Of a stretch of DNA of 64,000 bases, positions 54,685 to 64,000 are shown piece after piece. The position numbers and the translations under genes are program-made. The notes under the pieces are model-generated. The model did not search any database. It was not told where the DNA came from and was given only the letters and a program-made list of their open reading frames with translations. Every line of letters begins with the position of its first letter. Positions within the stretch are counted from its first letter, which is position 1. Source of the stretch: Phytoseiulus persimilis (taxonomy: Eukaryota; Arthropoda; Arachnida; Mesostigmata; Phytoseiidae); the NCBI GenBank assembly GCA_037576195.1, contig CM075102.1, positions 3,844,001 to 3,908,000 of the forward strand, read 5' to 3'.

Positions 54685-56646
54685 CTAAGGTCCGCAGTCA
54701 AATGCCCGTGGAGGTTGCCCCTCGGGAGGGTCTCGCTCTTCTTCTGACTTCACGAGAAAGGTCTCTTCGCGACGCTGAGTGCGCATCCTGTGCTTCTGAG
54801 ATTCGATCTCGATCTTCTTGCGAACAACCTGACTCAAAGCTTCTCCCAGGAAACACGCTATGCTGAAGACCAGCGGAACCACACAAACGAACAAGGTGGC
54901 AGTGAAATCGTTCATGAGGACGGCGTTTGCTGCTCGTGGCTGCAGATCGTCCAATAGGAAGCAGCTACCAGACACGTCCCGCGTGATTGATTCTTCCACT
55001 TCAACTGAGTAGTTCATTGAAAACAGCTCGTGATTGATGTCCGAAGCGATGCAAGCTTTGGTGAAGTTATAAGGAGAGAGTTTGTGCTTCAACGTAGAAT
55101 CGAGGGCGGAAAGGAAAGCGCCATGATCGTATGGTAGATTCAGTTCCTCGTTCCGGTGCTGGAACAGCGAGAAGGCAAGACTCAGCCGCGCGAGGCGGGA
55201 GCAACACAAATGATGGGGATCAGAATCTATCGGAAGAATCATCCGCCGTATCTTCATGTATGCTCTCCCCACGCAGGAGCCGGGCGTCGTCTCTTGTTCT
55301 ACGGCTAATGGGTAGGTGGGTACGTTTCGCAACAATGAGTCCCGAACGAGACTCAACACCCTGATGTCTTTGCACGAAGGCATACCTTCGAGGAATTTCG
55401 ATAAGTATCCGGACAAGAATTCGGGAAGTGCGCCGATCTCAATGAAGCCGACCTGTTCTGGTGATGCTCCATCGTAGCGGATGGGATCGAACGGGTCACA
55501 TTTTCGGATCGTCCTCAAACGGTCTCTCGGGAGACCATGAATCGCGGCAACGATTTCCCCTCTGAAACAAACTCCGATGACTTGCAGAAGGAGAATCCAT
55601 GTTCCTACAAGGAGGAGGAATTGTTTCGGCTTTGATCGGAAGTCGAATCCGATTGGGAACGTCACACAGAATACAAGTCCGAAGAACATTTGAGCGGGCT
55701 TCTCCTTCAAATACCAGAGGACCAGGGTCACAGAGAAAGCAGTTGCTAAGGTCGGTAGCCAAATGCTCAAGTTCAGGAAGGAGGAAATCACCTGTTCAGT
55801 CTTGCTAATGGAGGGCACGACAGCCACCGCACGGAACGAGCGCAGGGATGAGACTCTATGCATCGGAACACCCTCTCCCAGGGATCGATCTAAGAAAGGA
55901 AGAATTGGGAATCCGACAAACACTGAAGTATTCGGATGCTCTGGATGATTCAACTCGACATTGAACCAGGATGAGTGATCGATTGAGATTTTCCTGATTC
56001 GGAGGCTGCGCGTGGAGTTCCTTCCGAATTTTGAATCTTCCAGCTCGAAGCTTTCTAATACTCCTCCGCAATCTAGTTTGAGTTGGAGGAATGGACTATA
56101 CCACTCCTCGATCGCGCACTTGGTGGCGCGCATCGTAAGTTCTCCTGTACGCTCATCAAAAAAAGCTATGATTTCTGTGTGAGCGGTATTTCGAATGGAG
56201 TGAATACCGTAATCGTGATTTGTCGTGAACACCAAGCAAGCGAAACTATGGAATGGGGGACGGATGTTTGGAAACAATCTCCGGACCATTCGGCGCGTGT
56301 AAGTTTCTATGGGTCCCTCGAGGTGATTCATAGGGCAGTAGAGAGCCAAGTGGAAGCGATCTTTTTTGTTACTCGTCAAGAACACCTTGGAGTAGGTCGC
56401 CATCAACTCCAAGTTTGGCGAACCATCCATTTCCGATGTATCCACCGACAGTTGCGAAGCTACGAGTGTTTTCAAGAAACCTCTCTCCAACTTGCAGTTG
56501 ATATTGATGAGAACGGGCGCGTTTTCGTCGCCGAACATGGAGAACATTTTCTGAATCGTTTCCTGGAGCTTCTTCACATATTCACACTGAGCGCCAGAGG
56601 AAGCGCAAATCAGCAGAAGTATAGTTAGTTGGAGTAACGTCACCAT
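54685..56646 (-). CDS. Ionotropic receptor (divergent variant glutamate receptor family)
   Basis: This intact single-exon gene encodes 653 residues, starting at the ATG at 56646 because it opens with a signal peptide (MVTLLQLTILLLICASSGAQ). An upstream in-frame ATG at 56733 would hide it. Residues 20-280 form the extracellular amino and S1 region. M1 is near 296-313 (WLPTLATAFSVTLVLWYL), a re-entrant pore loop near 318-333 (AQMFFGLVFCVTFPIG), M2 near 341-360 (KQFLLLVGTWILLLQVIGVC), S2 near 365-575, and M3 near 582-601 (TATLFVCVVPLVFSIACF), followed by a charged tail. This M1-P-M2-S2-M3 order defines ionotropic receptors, ligand-gated cation channels of arthropod chemosensory neurons. The glutamate-binding signature residues are not conserved, as in the divergent receptor class. 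A related broken fragment lies about 1 kb upstream on the same strand. Confidence 0.8.
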   Translation of the reverse strand: MVTLLQLTILLLICASSGAQCEYVKKLQETIQKMFSMFGDENAPVLININCKLERGFLKTLVASQLSVDTSEMDGSPNLELMATYSKVFLTSNKKDRFHLALYCPMNHLEGPIETYTRRMVRRLFPNIRPPFHSFACLVFTTNHDYGIHSIRNTAHTEIIAFFDERTGELTMRATKCAIEEWYSPFLQLKLDCGGVLESFELEDSKFGRNSTRSLRIRKISIDHSSWFNVELNHPEHPNTSVFVGFPILPFLDRSLGEGVPMHRVSSLRSFRAVAVVPSISKTEQVISSFLNLSIWLPTLATAFSVTLVLWYLKEKPAQMFFGLVFCVTFPIGFDFRSKPKQFLLLVGTWILLLQVIGVCFRGEIVAAIHGLPRDRLRTIRKCDPFDPIRYDGASPEQVGFIEIGALPEFLSGYLSKFLEGMPSCKDIRVLSLVRDSLLRNVPTYPLAVEQETTPGSCVGRAYMKIRRMILPIDSDPHHLCCSRLARLSLAFSLFQHRNEELNLPYDHGAFLSALDSTLKHKLSPYNFTKACIASDINHELFSMNYSVEVEESITRDVSGSCFLLDDLQPRAANAVLMNDFTATLFVCVVPLVFSIACFLGEALSQVVRKKIEIESQKHRMRTQRREETFLVKSEEERDPPEGQPPRAFDCGP

Positions 56647-57434
56647 TTCTCCAAGAGACGATCGACGAGACGGATTCCAAGTTAAACTCAGGCAGTCGTT
56701 TGTGTTCGGAGGAAGCTCCGCAAGGGAGACCACGCTGATAGGAACTGATGAGTATCTTAGGTAGATTGCAGGAATCCAAGTCCAACGGTAAATGAAAGCG
56801 ATCTGGGTCGATGCGCTGTGACCACGCTGAATGAAGATCTCCTCGATTTAGATCGATGAAACATGGGTGGTGTTCATCGTTCTTCGATGACATTCCACTC
56901 TGTTCATTCTGGAATGAAAGCATCAAACGAAATCAATAGACCTGGAGAGTCAACCTGCCATGGAAGCATTACTTCAAGCCGAGAAAACCCAGTGTCGGAG
57001 AGTCGTGCATCGCCTCTTTGAACCTCAACGGATATCCGCTGTCCAATGCACTCAGCGGCTTTGGAATTCCGCCTCTTGTGGCTAAGCTCCCGCTCGATTC
57101 CCTTCATCAGCGTCAGTTATTACGGCTCCGGCTCTCAGTCCCCATGTAGCGGACAGGCAACTAAGTTCACAGCGTTCCCGGATCGAACGGCGAGCCAGGG
57201 TTGGCAATGAATTGCATGCGACGAGAAAGGATTGCTCATCATTCCCCGATCTTTGGAGACGCCCTCATCAACACAAATCAGTTAGCAGTTAAATGATATT
57301 GAGCATGTCTTATCCTTATTCTGCAGAAGGATCGCTATGCCACTTGAGTTTGTGTGGGCTTGGGTTCGCCCAATGCTGAAATTCCATACGCAGGAACCAG
57401 TCGAGACCGCGGTGAAGGCCGAACAACCATTCGG
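56647..57434. other. No gene seen; upstream flank of the ionotropic receptor
   Basis: Minus frames at 56582-56926 and 56904-57107 are short and unassigned. They could be remnants of the amino region of a second receptor, but no motif supports that. The receptor promoter should lie here. Confidence 0.3.
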
Positions 57435-57900
57435 TATCTAAGTAGTTCCAAGAGACATCACGTCTTGGACCAGCTCATGCAAATAGATCGCGCAGGTTAT
57501 CGAGGACCAAGTGCGCCTTCTGAAGAAATTCAAGTCGTCCAGAATCCATAGATTTGTATCCATCGGAGAGTTCAAAATGCGTATCAAACTTGGCAGATGA
57601 GCTACGTTGACACTCCCTCTCAGGAACGCGATAGGTTCACTCAGCTGTCGAAGCATCGAGAATAAACTTTCTTCCGAGAAGACTGGAACTGCGCATAGTT
57701 CGGGATAGTCTCCAACAAAACACCTTCAGGGTCTATCAAGCGCTCCACAAATTCGCGATCCTTCAGAATGTCCCGAGTCAGACTCCCTGTTATTCTGTGA
57801 CACCGAAACATGTTCTGAATATCATCTCGTGCCCGGAGACGGAGTATTCTTATGGCCATCTGGAGCACATGACTGGATGCGACCCTTCATATATCGAGTC
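57435..57900 (-). pseudogene. Ionotropic receptor S2-region fragment
   Basis: The minus frame 57868-57641 reads RARDDIQNMFRC, RITGSLTRDILKDREFVERL, then IDPEGVLLETIPNYAQF. After a stop and frame change near 57655, LSEPIAFLRGSVNVAHLPSL and NLWILDDLNFFRRRTWSS follow to 57438. The first part matches the pattern of the broken receptor at 10250-11450. The position, same strand and just upstream of an intact ionotropic receptor, supports a tandem duplicate that decayed. No membrane segments are preserved. Confidence 0.45.
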
Positions 57901-60185
57901 TTCTAAAATCTGACGTATACATACACTGCAAGCAGTTAGCCGTTTCCTGAATTCTTCACTCGTCTAGATTCAGCGAGCGCATCCGAAGTTCATTGCCCTT
58001 CAGCAATCGCGTGCATCGCAGCGATGACCGAATCAGTTTCACACAAATGCACATAGGAAAATAAAATTTTCTCTTCCCCGTGAACGAGTGTAGCCTCGAA
58101 CGTCGAAAATTTTCGACAATCCACAACTCGTGCTCCACTGGCAGTGTGATGGAACACTGACTGAAATCACGGAACGCGAGGGCATCACGCGACTTTGCTT
58201 CTCTCGGAGCTCTCGTTCTGGTCCCCTGACCGCGGCTCGGTGCGCTGTGAGATTTTCGTGCGCCGCACAGTAGGCCAGCGGCGGAACAAAATCGCCGCGA
58301 AGCGCTGGCACTGCAGTGGACGTCTTCTGCGCGCATGAAAACCGAGCATCATGGAAAAATCGTCTTTATTTCGCTTTTGCTCCGACTTTAAGCCCTTGAA
58401 CAATGAAAATGGGAGAACGAAGATTCGACGAAGCCTATATGATGATTTGATTGTACTCACTACAGTGCGTGTTACTCTTTTCGGAAAATGGGTAGTTTGC
58501 CTTGCACCCGGAGACTCGGAAGACTCGCAAGAAACGTGCATTGCACGCATGCGACGTCGTGTGGTGCTCTCAAACAGAGTTTCTTAGAATCATCTGAAAC
58601 TCTTAAAACAAAAATTGAGTCCCGACACGCCCCGTAACAGGGGTTCCATCCAGTTTTCGAACACTGAAAATCCCGAGCTGATTGCAGGGTGCTTCTCTCA
58701 TTGGCATATTCTATTGCGAGGGAATTCCCAGGTTAGATGTTGTCCATTTCCATGGTGTTGGATTGGGCGGCGCATCCATGCAAACAGATCGACTCTTTTG
58801 CTTTCATGTAAAAAATCATGGAATTCATGGAGTCGTCCGGGAGATCACCGTATCAGGAGCAGATATGTAGTCTATGGGTTAACTGAGTTTTTGACGATTA
58901 TGCGACAGGAAAAGGGAACTGTTCTCGGACTTTCTAAGTTCAGCACCTGAGAATTACACCATGAACTCTCTGCGGCATCTCCAGTCTAGTTCTGAGAGTT
59001 TTGACGGAGCGGTGAAGGAAAAATACAGCCACAAAGAAGCATCCTGCTCTCAGATTGCGATCGTACGCGTCCGAAGTCTGAATTGAACTTCAGATGCGGG
59101 CGTCTCGGGACTTGATACTCTTCCTGAGAGCTGCCAGGGTATAAGACGAAGCTAGGGAATATAATTCCAAAGCACCGCCGGCTCCGCACGCCTGCCATCT
59201 ATGCTCCACGCAAGCCCCTCAAACCCACGGGTGCAAAGCTGTACCACTTGATCACGAAGGATTGATGAATAGAGTTGTTGAAAAGAACAGAGGCACTTCA
59301 TTGGACTCTCAATCTCCTATTCTCATGATTCGACGGCTAAACCTCGGGGGTAAAACGGAAAAATCAAATTTTCATGCGCGCATGCGAAGTGGACTGCAGC
59401 GTAACCGCTGCGCATCCATTTTGTTCCGTCGCTGGTCCACCGTGCGCCGTTTACCATTTATTTTAGTGGCCTTGGTGTCACGAAGTCACGACTCCCGGGC
59501 GTCGTTTCCACTGCATTCGGCTCTCATATTGTGATGTTTCGGAAACAGCACGCTATCTTGATAACTCGTTTCTTCAAGTCTCGAGGGCGGCTGCCGGATG
59601 ACGTGTCGCCTCCGGTCAGTCGGATGTCTCAACTCAGAACGTCTCGTTCCTCTTCCCTCTCTACGTACAACTTCCGGGTTCTCCGAATCAGCCCTCGCAC
59701 CGTTTCCTTCAAGATCGTCAAGGGTCTCTCTGTCGATAGCGGGGAGAAAGAATGTCGAGGTCAGCCTACACGTAGGGCTAGATCTTCCAAGAGCAGGACA
59801 GTTCACAGTCTAACGATCTTTAGTCCTCATGATTTGAAATGACTCCCAGTTGTTAAGCTGAGGTGGACTTGCAGCTCTGACTCTTGAGGGGGTGCAGAAT
59901 CGAAGTTTCAGTTCGATCCATCAGAGAGGCTTTGTGATGCGACAAACGACTGTACAATGCTGCTCCCTCCCAGCGAGCATGCGCGACTGGCGATTTCAGT
60001 GGAATGTCTACGCTGCGGTAACTCGATGAGCTCCTCCGAAGCGTATGGATTCTCCTTGAGAGCGTGATTCCTAACCTGTGCGTGCCACGCGAATTCTCCC
60101 AACCGTCGCCGCTACAATACCAAGCTGTGGGAGATCTTTCAGCGAGTAGAAGGGGATCAGAGGTCTTACTCAGGGACGCCATATG
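57901..60185. other. No supported gene; short inverted repeat pair at 58255-58345 and 59370-59455
   Basis: An inverted pair shares TTTTCATGCGCGCA, a CTGCAG block, and ATTTTGTTCCG(C/T)CGCTGG. It may bound a decayed 1.2 kb element. Frames of 60-125 codons (58185-58550, 59531-59842, 59853-60182) are unassigned; the last continues into the 118 bp segment that is repeated at the window end. Confidence 0.35.
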
Positions 60186-60297
60186 AACCTCTCAGCCAGC
60201 CCTCAGAAGTGTCCCGGGATCATCTTCCGGTATTGCTTCAGTAACACTCCCTATCGCCTCGCAAATCCCATTGCGGGCGGTGGGCTTGGGTCTTAAG
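60186..60297 (-). repeat. Left arm of an inverted repeat pair around a LINE
   Basis: The segment from AACCTCTCAGCCAGCCCTCA to GGCTTGGGTCTTAAGAT recurs inverted at about 63880-64000 with about 95% identity by eye. The two arms face away from the LINE that lies between them. Both encode the same short frame (PKPTARNGI..AIGSVTEAIP), which stops at TGA in each. Confidence 0.7.
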
Positions 60298-60430
60298 ATG
60301 GTTCAAATTTAATCCTGATACGAATTGAATCCTCTTTTTACCACATAAGAAATTTTTGTTGTCGGCCGGGGATCGAACCCGTGATTGCTAGCTCAGCGTG
60401 GCACCCATTATTCAGATACTCTAGTTTCCT
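60298..60430 (-). mobile_element. tRNA-derived SINE-like sequence
   Basis: On the minus strand GGGTGCCACGCTGAGCTAGC is followed by ATCACGGGTTCGATCCCCGG, a tRNA T-arm with a good polymerase III B box (GGTTCGATCC). A-rich sequence then follows (ACAACAAAAATTTCTTATG). A full A box and cloverleaf are not recognisable, so this is not a functional tRNA gene. The layout fits a SINE or a tRNA-like LINE tail. Confidence 0.4.
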
Positions 60431-60538
60431 GGAACTTGCATCAATCAGCCCAAAGATAAGCCCTCAGTGTACGTCGGGGATCCCGGGTCCCCCGCCAACT
60501 CGGCTCCAGCCAGCGGCTCACCGTGCCCAGCACCGACG

Positions 60539-61335
60539 CACAGCGGTCGGGATTGTCGGAAAATCATAACTTTTGAACGGCTGAAACGATTTTCCTGAAT
60601 TTTCGCGAGCGAGTTCTGAGTCCAGAGGAGCGACGTTTGAGCATATAACCAACTTCCAAACTCTCTCCAAAGGGGGCAAAATGGAAAAAAAAAAAGGGAA
60701 ATTCACGAATCCGGCCAAACGACTGGATTGATCTAAAATCGGCGAGAAGGGTCGGAAAGCTGCGGCGCTTCCGCATTTTTTTCCCCACGAGGAAAATTTT
60801 CAACGGCCCTTTCGTGAGGGAGGAATATACCTATTTTTAAAAATGCCCATAACTCCTCGAAAAATGCACTTTTTTCATCGGATAAAGAACGGAGGACGCG
60901 CGCAATTTTTCGGGCTAGGTGATGCCGTCGATAAACCAATTACTTTTTCTCGGCCTCATTGTTATGACCTCATTTTGGTGAAAAAACGCATTTTTTTTTG
61001 GTTGTTTCCTCCAAAATGGTCCACCCTTCAACGCACCCAGGCTCGCACGCGGCTCTGAGGGGTGCGTCTGGTATCCCCGCACGTCATCCAGTTTACAAAG
61101 TTTGCGCCAAACCATTGTGGTTTTCAAAAATTTCGATATATGCCCCCAAGTGCCCTATTTTCGTCGAAATCGACCAAACGGCCAGTTTGACCACGAGTCT
61201 AAAATCCGTGGAATCGATTTTATTGAGTCATAAGACCAGCATGAGATCGGACTCGAGCCAACAGTTTCAAATTTGCCGCTTCCCACCATTTTGGGATCCA
61301 CGCGGCGCCAATATAGGCAATAGCTTCCATAGGAA
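60539..61335 (+). repeat. Left long terminal inverted repeat of the Transib-like element
   Basis: This 797 bp arm runs from CACAGCGG to TTCCATAGGAA. Relatives of parts of it occur at 3232-4274, 11518-12133 and 45347-46566. After the CACAGCG heptamer, 12 bases separate it from GGAAAATCA, whose A-run coincides with that of a RAG nonamer. Confidence 0.85.
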
Positions 61336-61339
61336 TCTC

Positions 61340-61993
61340 ATGGAGTGCCTTGTCAATATCGCATGTAACCAGGACTTCAGAAAATGGCGTTGCGAAAAGA
61401 AGAATGCAGCGCAACGGACCAAGCGCTTGCGGGAAATTCAGGATGAGTTCAGGAAAGAACTGGGTTTTATTGTTTCCGTTGTTCGACCGGGCGGCGGCAC
61501 CAGCAATGACGGCAACACGGCTCGCAAGTTCTTGAGAAATCATGGTTTGACGGCTATGATAACCGGCTTAGACCCAGAGTTGGTCTATAGGCTCCACATC
61601 ATCTTGGAAGCAATCAACTCTCGCCACCAGTTGAACGGTGCGGCGTTCGGCGAGTACTGCCACGTCACAGCGAATATTTTCGTTACGCGCTATCCGTGGT
61701 ATTACATGCCTGTGACAGTGCACAAGGTACTGATTCACGGCCAGGCAATCGTGGAGAATAGCACCCAACCCATAGGTGCTCTCAGTGAAGAAGCTCAGAA
61801 AGCATTGAACAAGCTCTTCAAGAACTTCCGAGAAAATTTCTCGTTCAAGGACGTCCGTGAGAACGTGAATCGCGATGTGATGCAAAGGTTGATGGTTCAT
61901 GCGGATCCCCTCGTGAACAGTTACCGGAAGGATCTCCCCTTGAGTGATCTTGACATCCTGGATGATGTGAGGAAACTTCTGAGTGCCGAGTGA
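61340..61993 (+). CDS. Transib/RAG1-like transposase, carboxy-terminal fragment
   Basis: From ATG 61340, just inside the left inverted repeat, 217 residues run to TGA 61991. Landmarks are RLREIQDEFRKELGFIV (31-47), SNDGNTARKFL (55-65), YPWYYMPVTVHKVLIHG (118-134) and IGALSEEAQKALNKLFKNFR (145-164). The same order and wording occur in the carboxy catalytic region of Transib transposases and RAG1 (GNFARKL, FHKTLAH, IGAWAS...NKLFRRFR). The first two catalytic acids would lie in a missing amino half. Anchoring on NKLF, the third catalytic acid (Glu962 of mouse RAG1) corresponds to Lys154 here, encoded AAA at 61799. So this copy looks catalytically dead. It may be an internally deleted relic or an expressed carboxy fragment. 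Frame extension upstream reads only the repeat. Confidence 0.7.
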   Translation: MECLVNIACNQDFRKWRCEKKNAAQRTKRLREIQDEFRKELGFIVSVVRPGGGTSNDGNTARKFLRNHGLTAMITGLDPELVYRLHIILEAINSRHQLNGAAFGEYCHVTANIFVTRYPWYYMPVTVHKVLIHGQAIVENSTQPIGALSEEAQKALNKLFKNFRENFSFKDVRENVNRDVMQRLMVHADPLVNSYRKDLPLSDLDILDDVRKLLSAE

Positions 61994-61998
61994 TGTAC

Positions 61999-62793
61999 TT
62001 CCTATGGAAGCTATTGCCTATATTGGCGCCGCGTGGATCCCAAAATGGTGGGAAGCGGCAAATTTGAAACGGTTGGCTCGAGTCCGATCTCATGCTGCTG
62101 TTATGACTCAATGAAATCGATTCCACGGATTTTAGACTCGTGGTCAAACTGACCGTTTGGTCGATTTCGACGAAAATAGGGCACTTGGGGGCACATATCG
62201 AAATTTTTGAAAACCACAATGGTTTGGCGCAAACTTTGTAAACTGGATGACGTGCGGGGATACCAGACGCACCCCCCAGAGCCGCGTGCGAGCCTGGGTG
62301 CTTTGAAGGGTGGACCATTTTGGAGGAAAAACCAAAAAAAATGCGTTTTTTCACCAAAATGAGGTCATAACAGCGATTTGCCGAGAAAAAGTAATTGGTT
62401 TATCGACGGCAACAGCTAGCCCGAGAAATTGCGCGCATCCTCCGTTTTTTATCCGGTGGAAAAAGTGCATTTCTCGAGGGGTTATTGGGATTTTTAAAAA
62501 TCGGTCCAAACCTCCCTTATGAAGGGCCCGTTGAAGATTTTCCTCATGGGAAAAACATGCGGAATCGCATCAGCTTTCCGACCCTTCTCGCCGATTCTAG
62601 ATCAATCCAGTCGTTTGGCCGGAATCGTGAATTTTGCATTTTTTTTTCAATTTTGCCCCCTCCGGAGAGAGTTTGGAAGTTGGTTATATGCTCAAAAGAT
62701 GCTCCTCTGGACTCAGAACTCGCTCGCGAATATTCAGGAAAATCGGTCCAGCCGTTCAAAAGTTATGATTTTCCGACAATCCCGACCGCTGTG
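61999..62793 (-). repeat. Right long terminal inverted repeat of the Transib-like element
   Basis: This 795 bp arm begins 6 bp after the transposase stop codon and ends CCGCTGTG. It is the inverted counterpart of 60539-61335, with scattered substitutions and small run-length differences. Confidence 0.85.
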
Positions 62794-63879
62794 CGACGCC
62801 GCGTTGCCCCGCTGAACATTCAAGGACAGGCGCTGAGCCAAGAAGCGCCCCAGTCTTTTGTCTCCCGTTGCCCGCTCGAGGGCCTTCCCAACCTGATCGA
62901 TCAGGGTCCTGGTGCTGGAGCCGGGACCACTTATGGTCACGAATGCAAACGGCGAGAAGTGGGGCCGCTTGCCAACGCGGCATACTTGTTGATTTCCGCC
63001 GCCTCCGCCCTCGCAACGGCGGGCCCTGCGCGGGACGCACCGGGACCGACCAGGGAAGGGCTCAGAGAGTCGGTCAACGTTGAATCCCACACGAGGGCCC
63101 TCCCCCTGGAGAATGGAATGAGCGTGAGGCCGTCAGGCCACCTTCCGTCGTCGGGCATGAGACCAGAGGATTCCAGCATGCAGGGTATCCCGGCTGAACG
63201 AAGAGCCCATCCGAGGGTGTCGTTGAGAGCAGCGTGACGCGGTCGACGACTAGCCGCTGGGGCGCAAGACAGGCCGTGACGAGCGAGGTAACCAACAGGC
63301 TCCCCACATGCGCACCGATGCGGCTCAACCAGGTGAGCACCCAATAGGATTCCGAGGCAAATCCTGACAGAACGGTCATCGAGCTTCGTACCTCGGCAGT
63401 CCGCTGGGATCGTGTATAGCCAGTCACTAGCCCCCGGCAAAGAGCGGATAACTTCGCGGAGAGAGCATCTCGTCTTGCGATGAAAGACGCCCAGGCCTCG
63501 GGACGGAGTAGTTCTCGCACTAGGTCGGGAACGCCGATCATGGAGGAGACGGCGGTCGGTCCCGCAAGACTCACCACGGTATGAGGCCGAGGCCACCCTT
63601 CGAGGCCATCCTTCGAGATGAGCCTGGGAACGTTCCCGGGCCAGGAGCCGAAGGCTGAGCAGAGACACGAGAGACTCAATGAGCTGGTCATCCCATGGTT
63701 GCATCAAGCCGCCAAAGTCCGAACAATCTGTGCTTCTAACCACATGCTGAATGCGACAGGCCGAGAAGGATGACCGGAGCAAGAAAAGGCCCTTGTGAGC
63801 GCCCACCAACGGGAGACGCTCCCGCATAGCCCAGACTCTCTCCGTCAGCATACTGGAAGACTCCGGCAGAGCGTCGGAT

Positions 63880-64000
63880 ACATCTTAAGACCCAAGCCCA
63901 CCGCCCGCAATGGGATTCGCGAGGCGATAGGGAGTGTTACTGAAGCAATACCGAAAGGTGATTCCAGGACACTTCTGAGGGCTGGCTGAGAGGTTCAGCC
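63880..64000 (+). repeat. Right arm of the inverted repeat pair around the LINE
   Basis: ATCTTAAGACCCAAGCCCAC onward is the inverted copy of 60186-60297. The match appears to end about three bases before the window edge, so whether it continues is unknown. Confidence 0.65.

Larger units (their letters stand above)
60539..62793 (+). mobile_element. Transib/RAG1-like DNA transposon with about 800 bp terminal inverted repeats
   Basis: The element starts CACAGCGGTCGGGATTGTCG and ends with its complement. The 5 bp direct repeats CGACG lie at 60534-60538 and 62794-62798. Transib elements are known for CG-rich 5 bp duplications (CGNCG type) and ends starting CAC, like V(D)J recombination signals. 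The inverted repeats are 797 and 795 bp long and closely similar. Between them lies one frame for a truncated transposase (61340-61993). The size of the repeats is unusual, since typical Transib ends are short. It lies inside a LINE on the opposite strand. With only a partial transposase it is non-autonomous. Confidence 0.8.
60431..63877 (-). pseudogene. LINE carboxy-terminal part with nuclease-like domain, split by the Transib-like element
   Basis: The minus strand encodes LPLVGAHKGLFLLRSSF (about 63810), LREVIRSLPGASDWLYTIP (about 63450), RCACGEPVGYLARHGLSC with a Cys/His zinc motif, then RPRHAALNDTLGWALRSAGI, DDGRWPDGLTLIPFSRGR, ALVWDSTLTDSL and, after a frame shift, TLIDQVGKALERATGDKR and FLAQRLSLNVQRGNAA. 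The D...PDG...VWD pattern resembles a PD-(D/E)XK nuclease core. The frame resumes after the insertion at 60538 as SVLGTVSRW, so removal of 60539-62793 plus one CGACG restores QRGNAA-SVLGT. Reverse transcriptase motifs would lie beyond 63877. Confidence 0.65.

Noticed and set aside
60998-61339. Amino-terminal extension of the RAG1-like frame into the left inverted repeat
   Set aside because: This stretch is repeat sequence that also occurs at 61999-62357 and in copies without the gene; the coding part starts at about 61340.

Overview
This is a stretch of animal nuclear genome, most likely from an arthropod and plausibly a mite. The evidence is a single-exon gustatory receptor with a degenerate TY...L-type last helix, a divergent ionotropic receptor with the M1-pore-M2-M3 layout, decayed relatives of both, a spliced F-box gene, and a dense load of many transposon types. 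A phytoseiid (predatory mite) genome would fit, but the species cannot be proven from sequence alone.

Layout. 1-5.9 kb: Ty3/gypsy integrase fragment, two minisatellite-bearing Helitron-like elements, a Tc1/mariner-like long-TIR MITE and an old Transib-like arm. 6.4-8.4 kb: decayed LINE. 9-11.5 kb: gustatory receptor and a broken ionotropic receptor. 11.5-18.2 kb: Transib-like arm, Harbinger-type DDE fragment, third minisatellite element, hAT and MULE transposase pseudogenes. 18.2-25.4 kb: poorly resolved, with short repeats, a candidate TIR element and a possible membrane-protein exon. 25.4-29.8 kb: decayed gypsy gag-pol, Helitron Rep domain and a 5'-truncated LINE. 30.8-32.8 kb: two-exon F-box gene. 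35.8-40.8 kb: near full-length LINE. 40.8-44.4 kb: two MITEs, possible FN3 and transmembrane exons, receptor and LINE scraps. 44.6-53.1 kb: LINEs interrupted by a Transib-like foldback element and two minisatellite elements, one holding a 3.8 kb array of a 45 bp unit. 54.7-58 kb: intact ionotropic receptor and a related fragment. 60.2-64 kb: a LINE split by a 2.25 kb Transib/RAG1-like element.

Two systems stand out. The first is a family of Transib-like elements with terminal inverted repeats of about 800 bp. They begin CACAGCG, close to the RAG recombination heptamer, and are flanked by 5 bp direct repeats CGACG. The best copy still encodes a C-terminal RAG1/Transib-like domain, and removing either of the two bounded copies restores a LINE reading frame. 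The second is a family of at least five elements with Helitron hallmarks (5' TC, 3' hairpin then CTGG, mostly A|T insertion) that carry a central 45 bp minisatellite.

The plausible intact host genes are the gustatory receptor (9032-10117, minus), the F-box gene (30836-32779, plus) and the ionotropic receptor (54685-56646, minus). They do not form an operon or pathway. The two receptors and their decayed relatives suggest a chemosensory gene neighbourhood worn down by transposon insertion.
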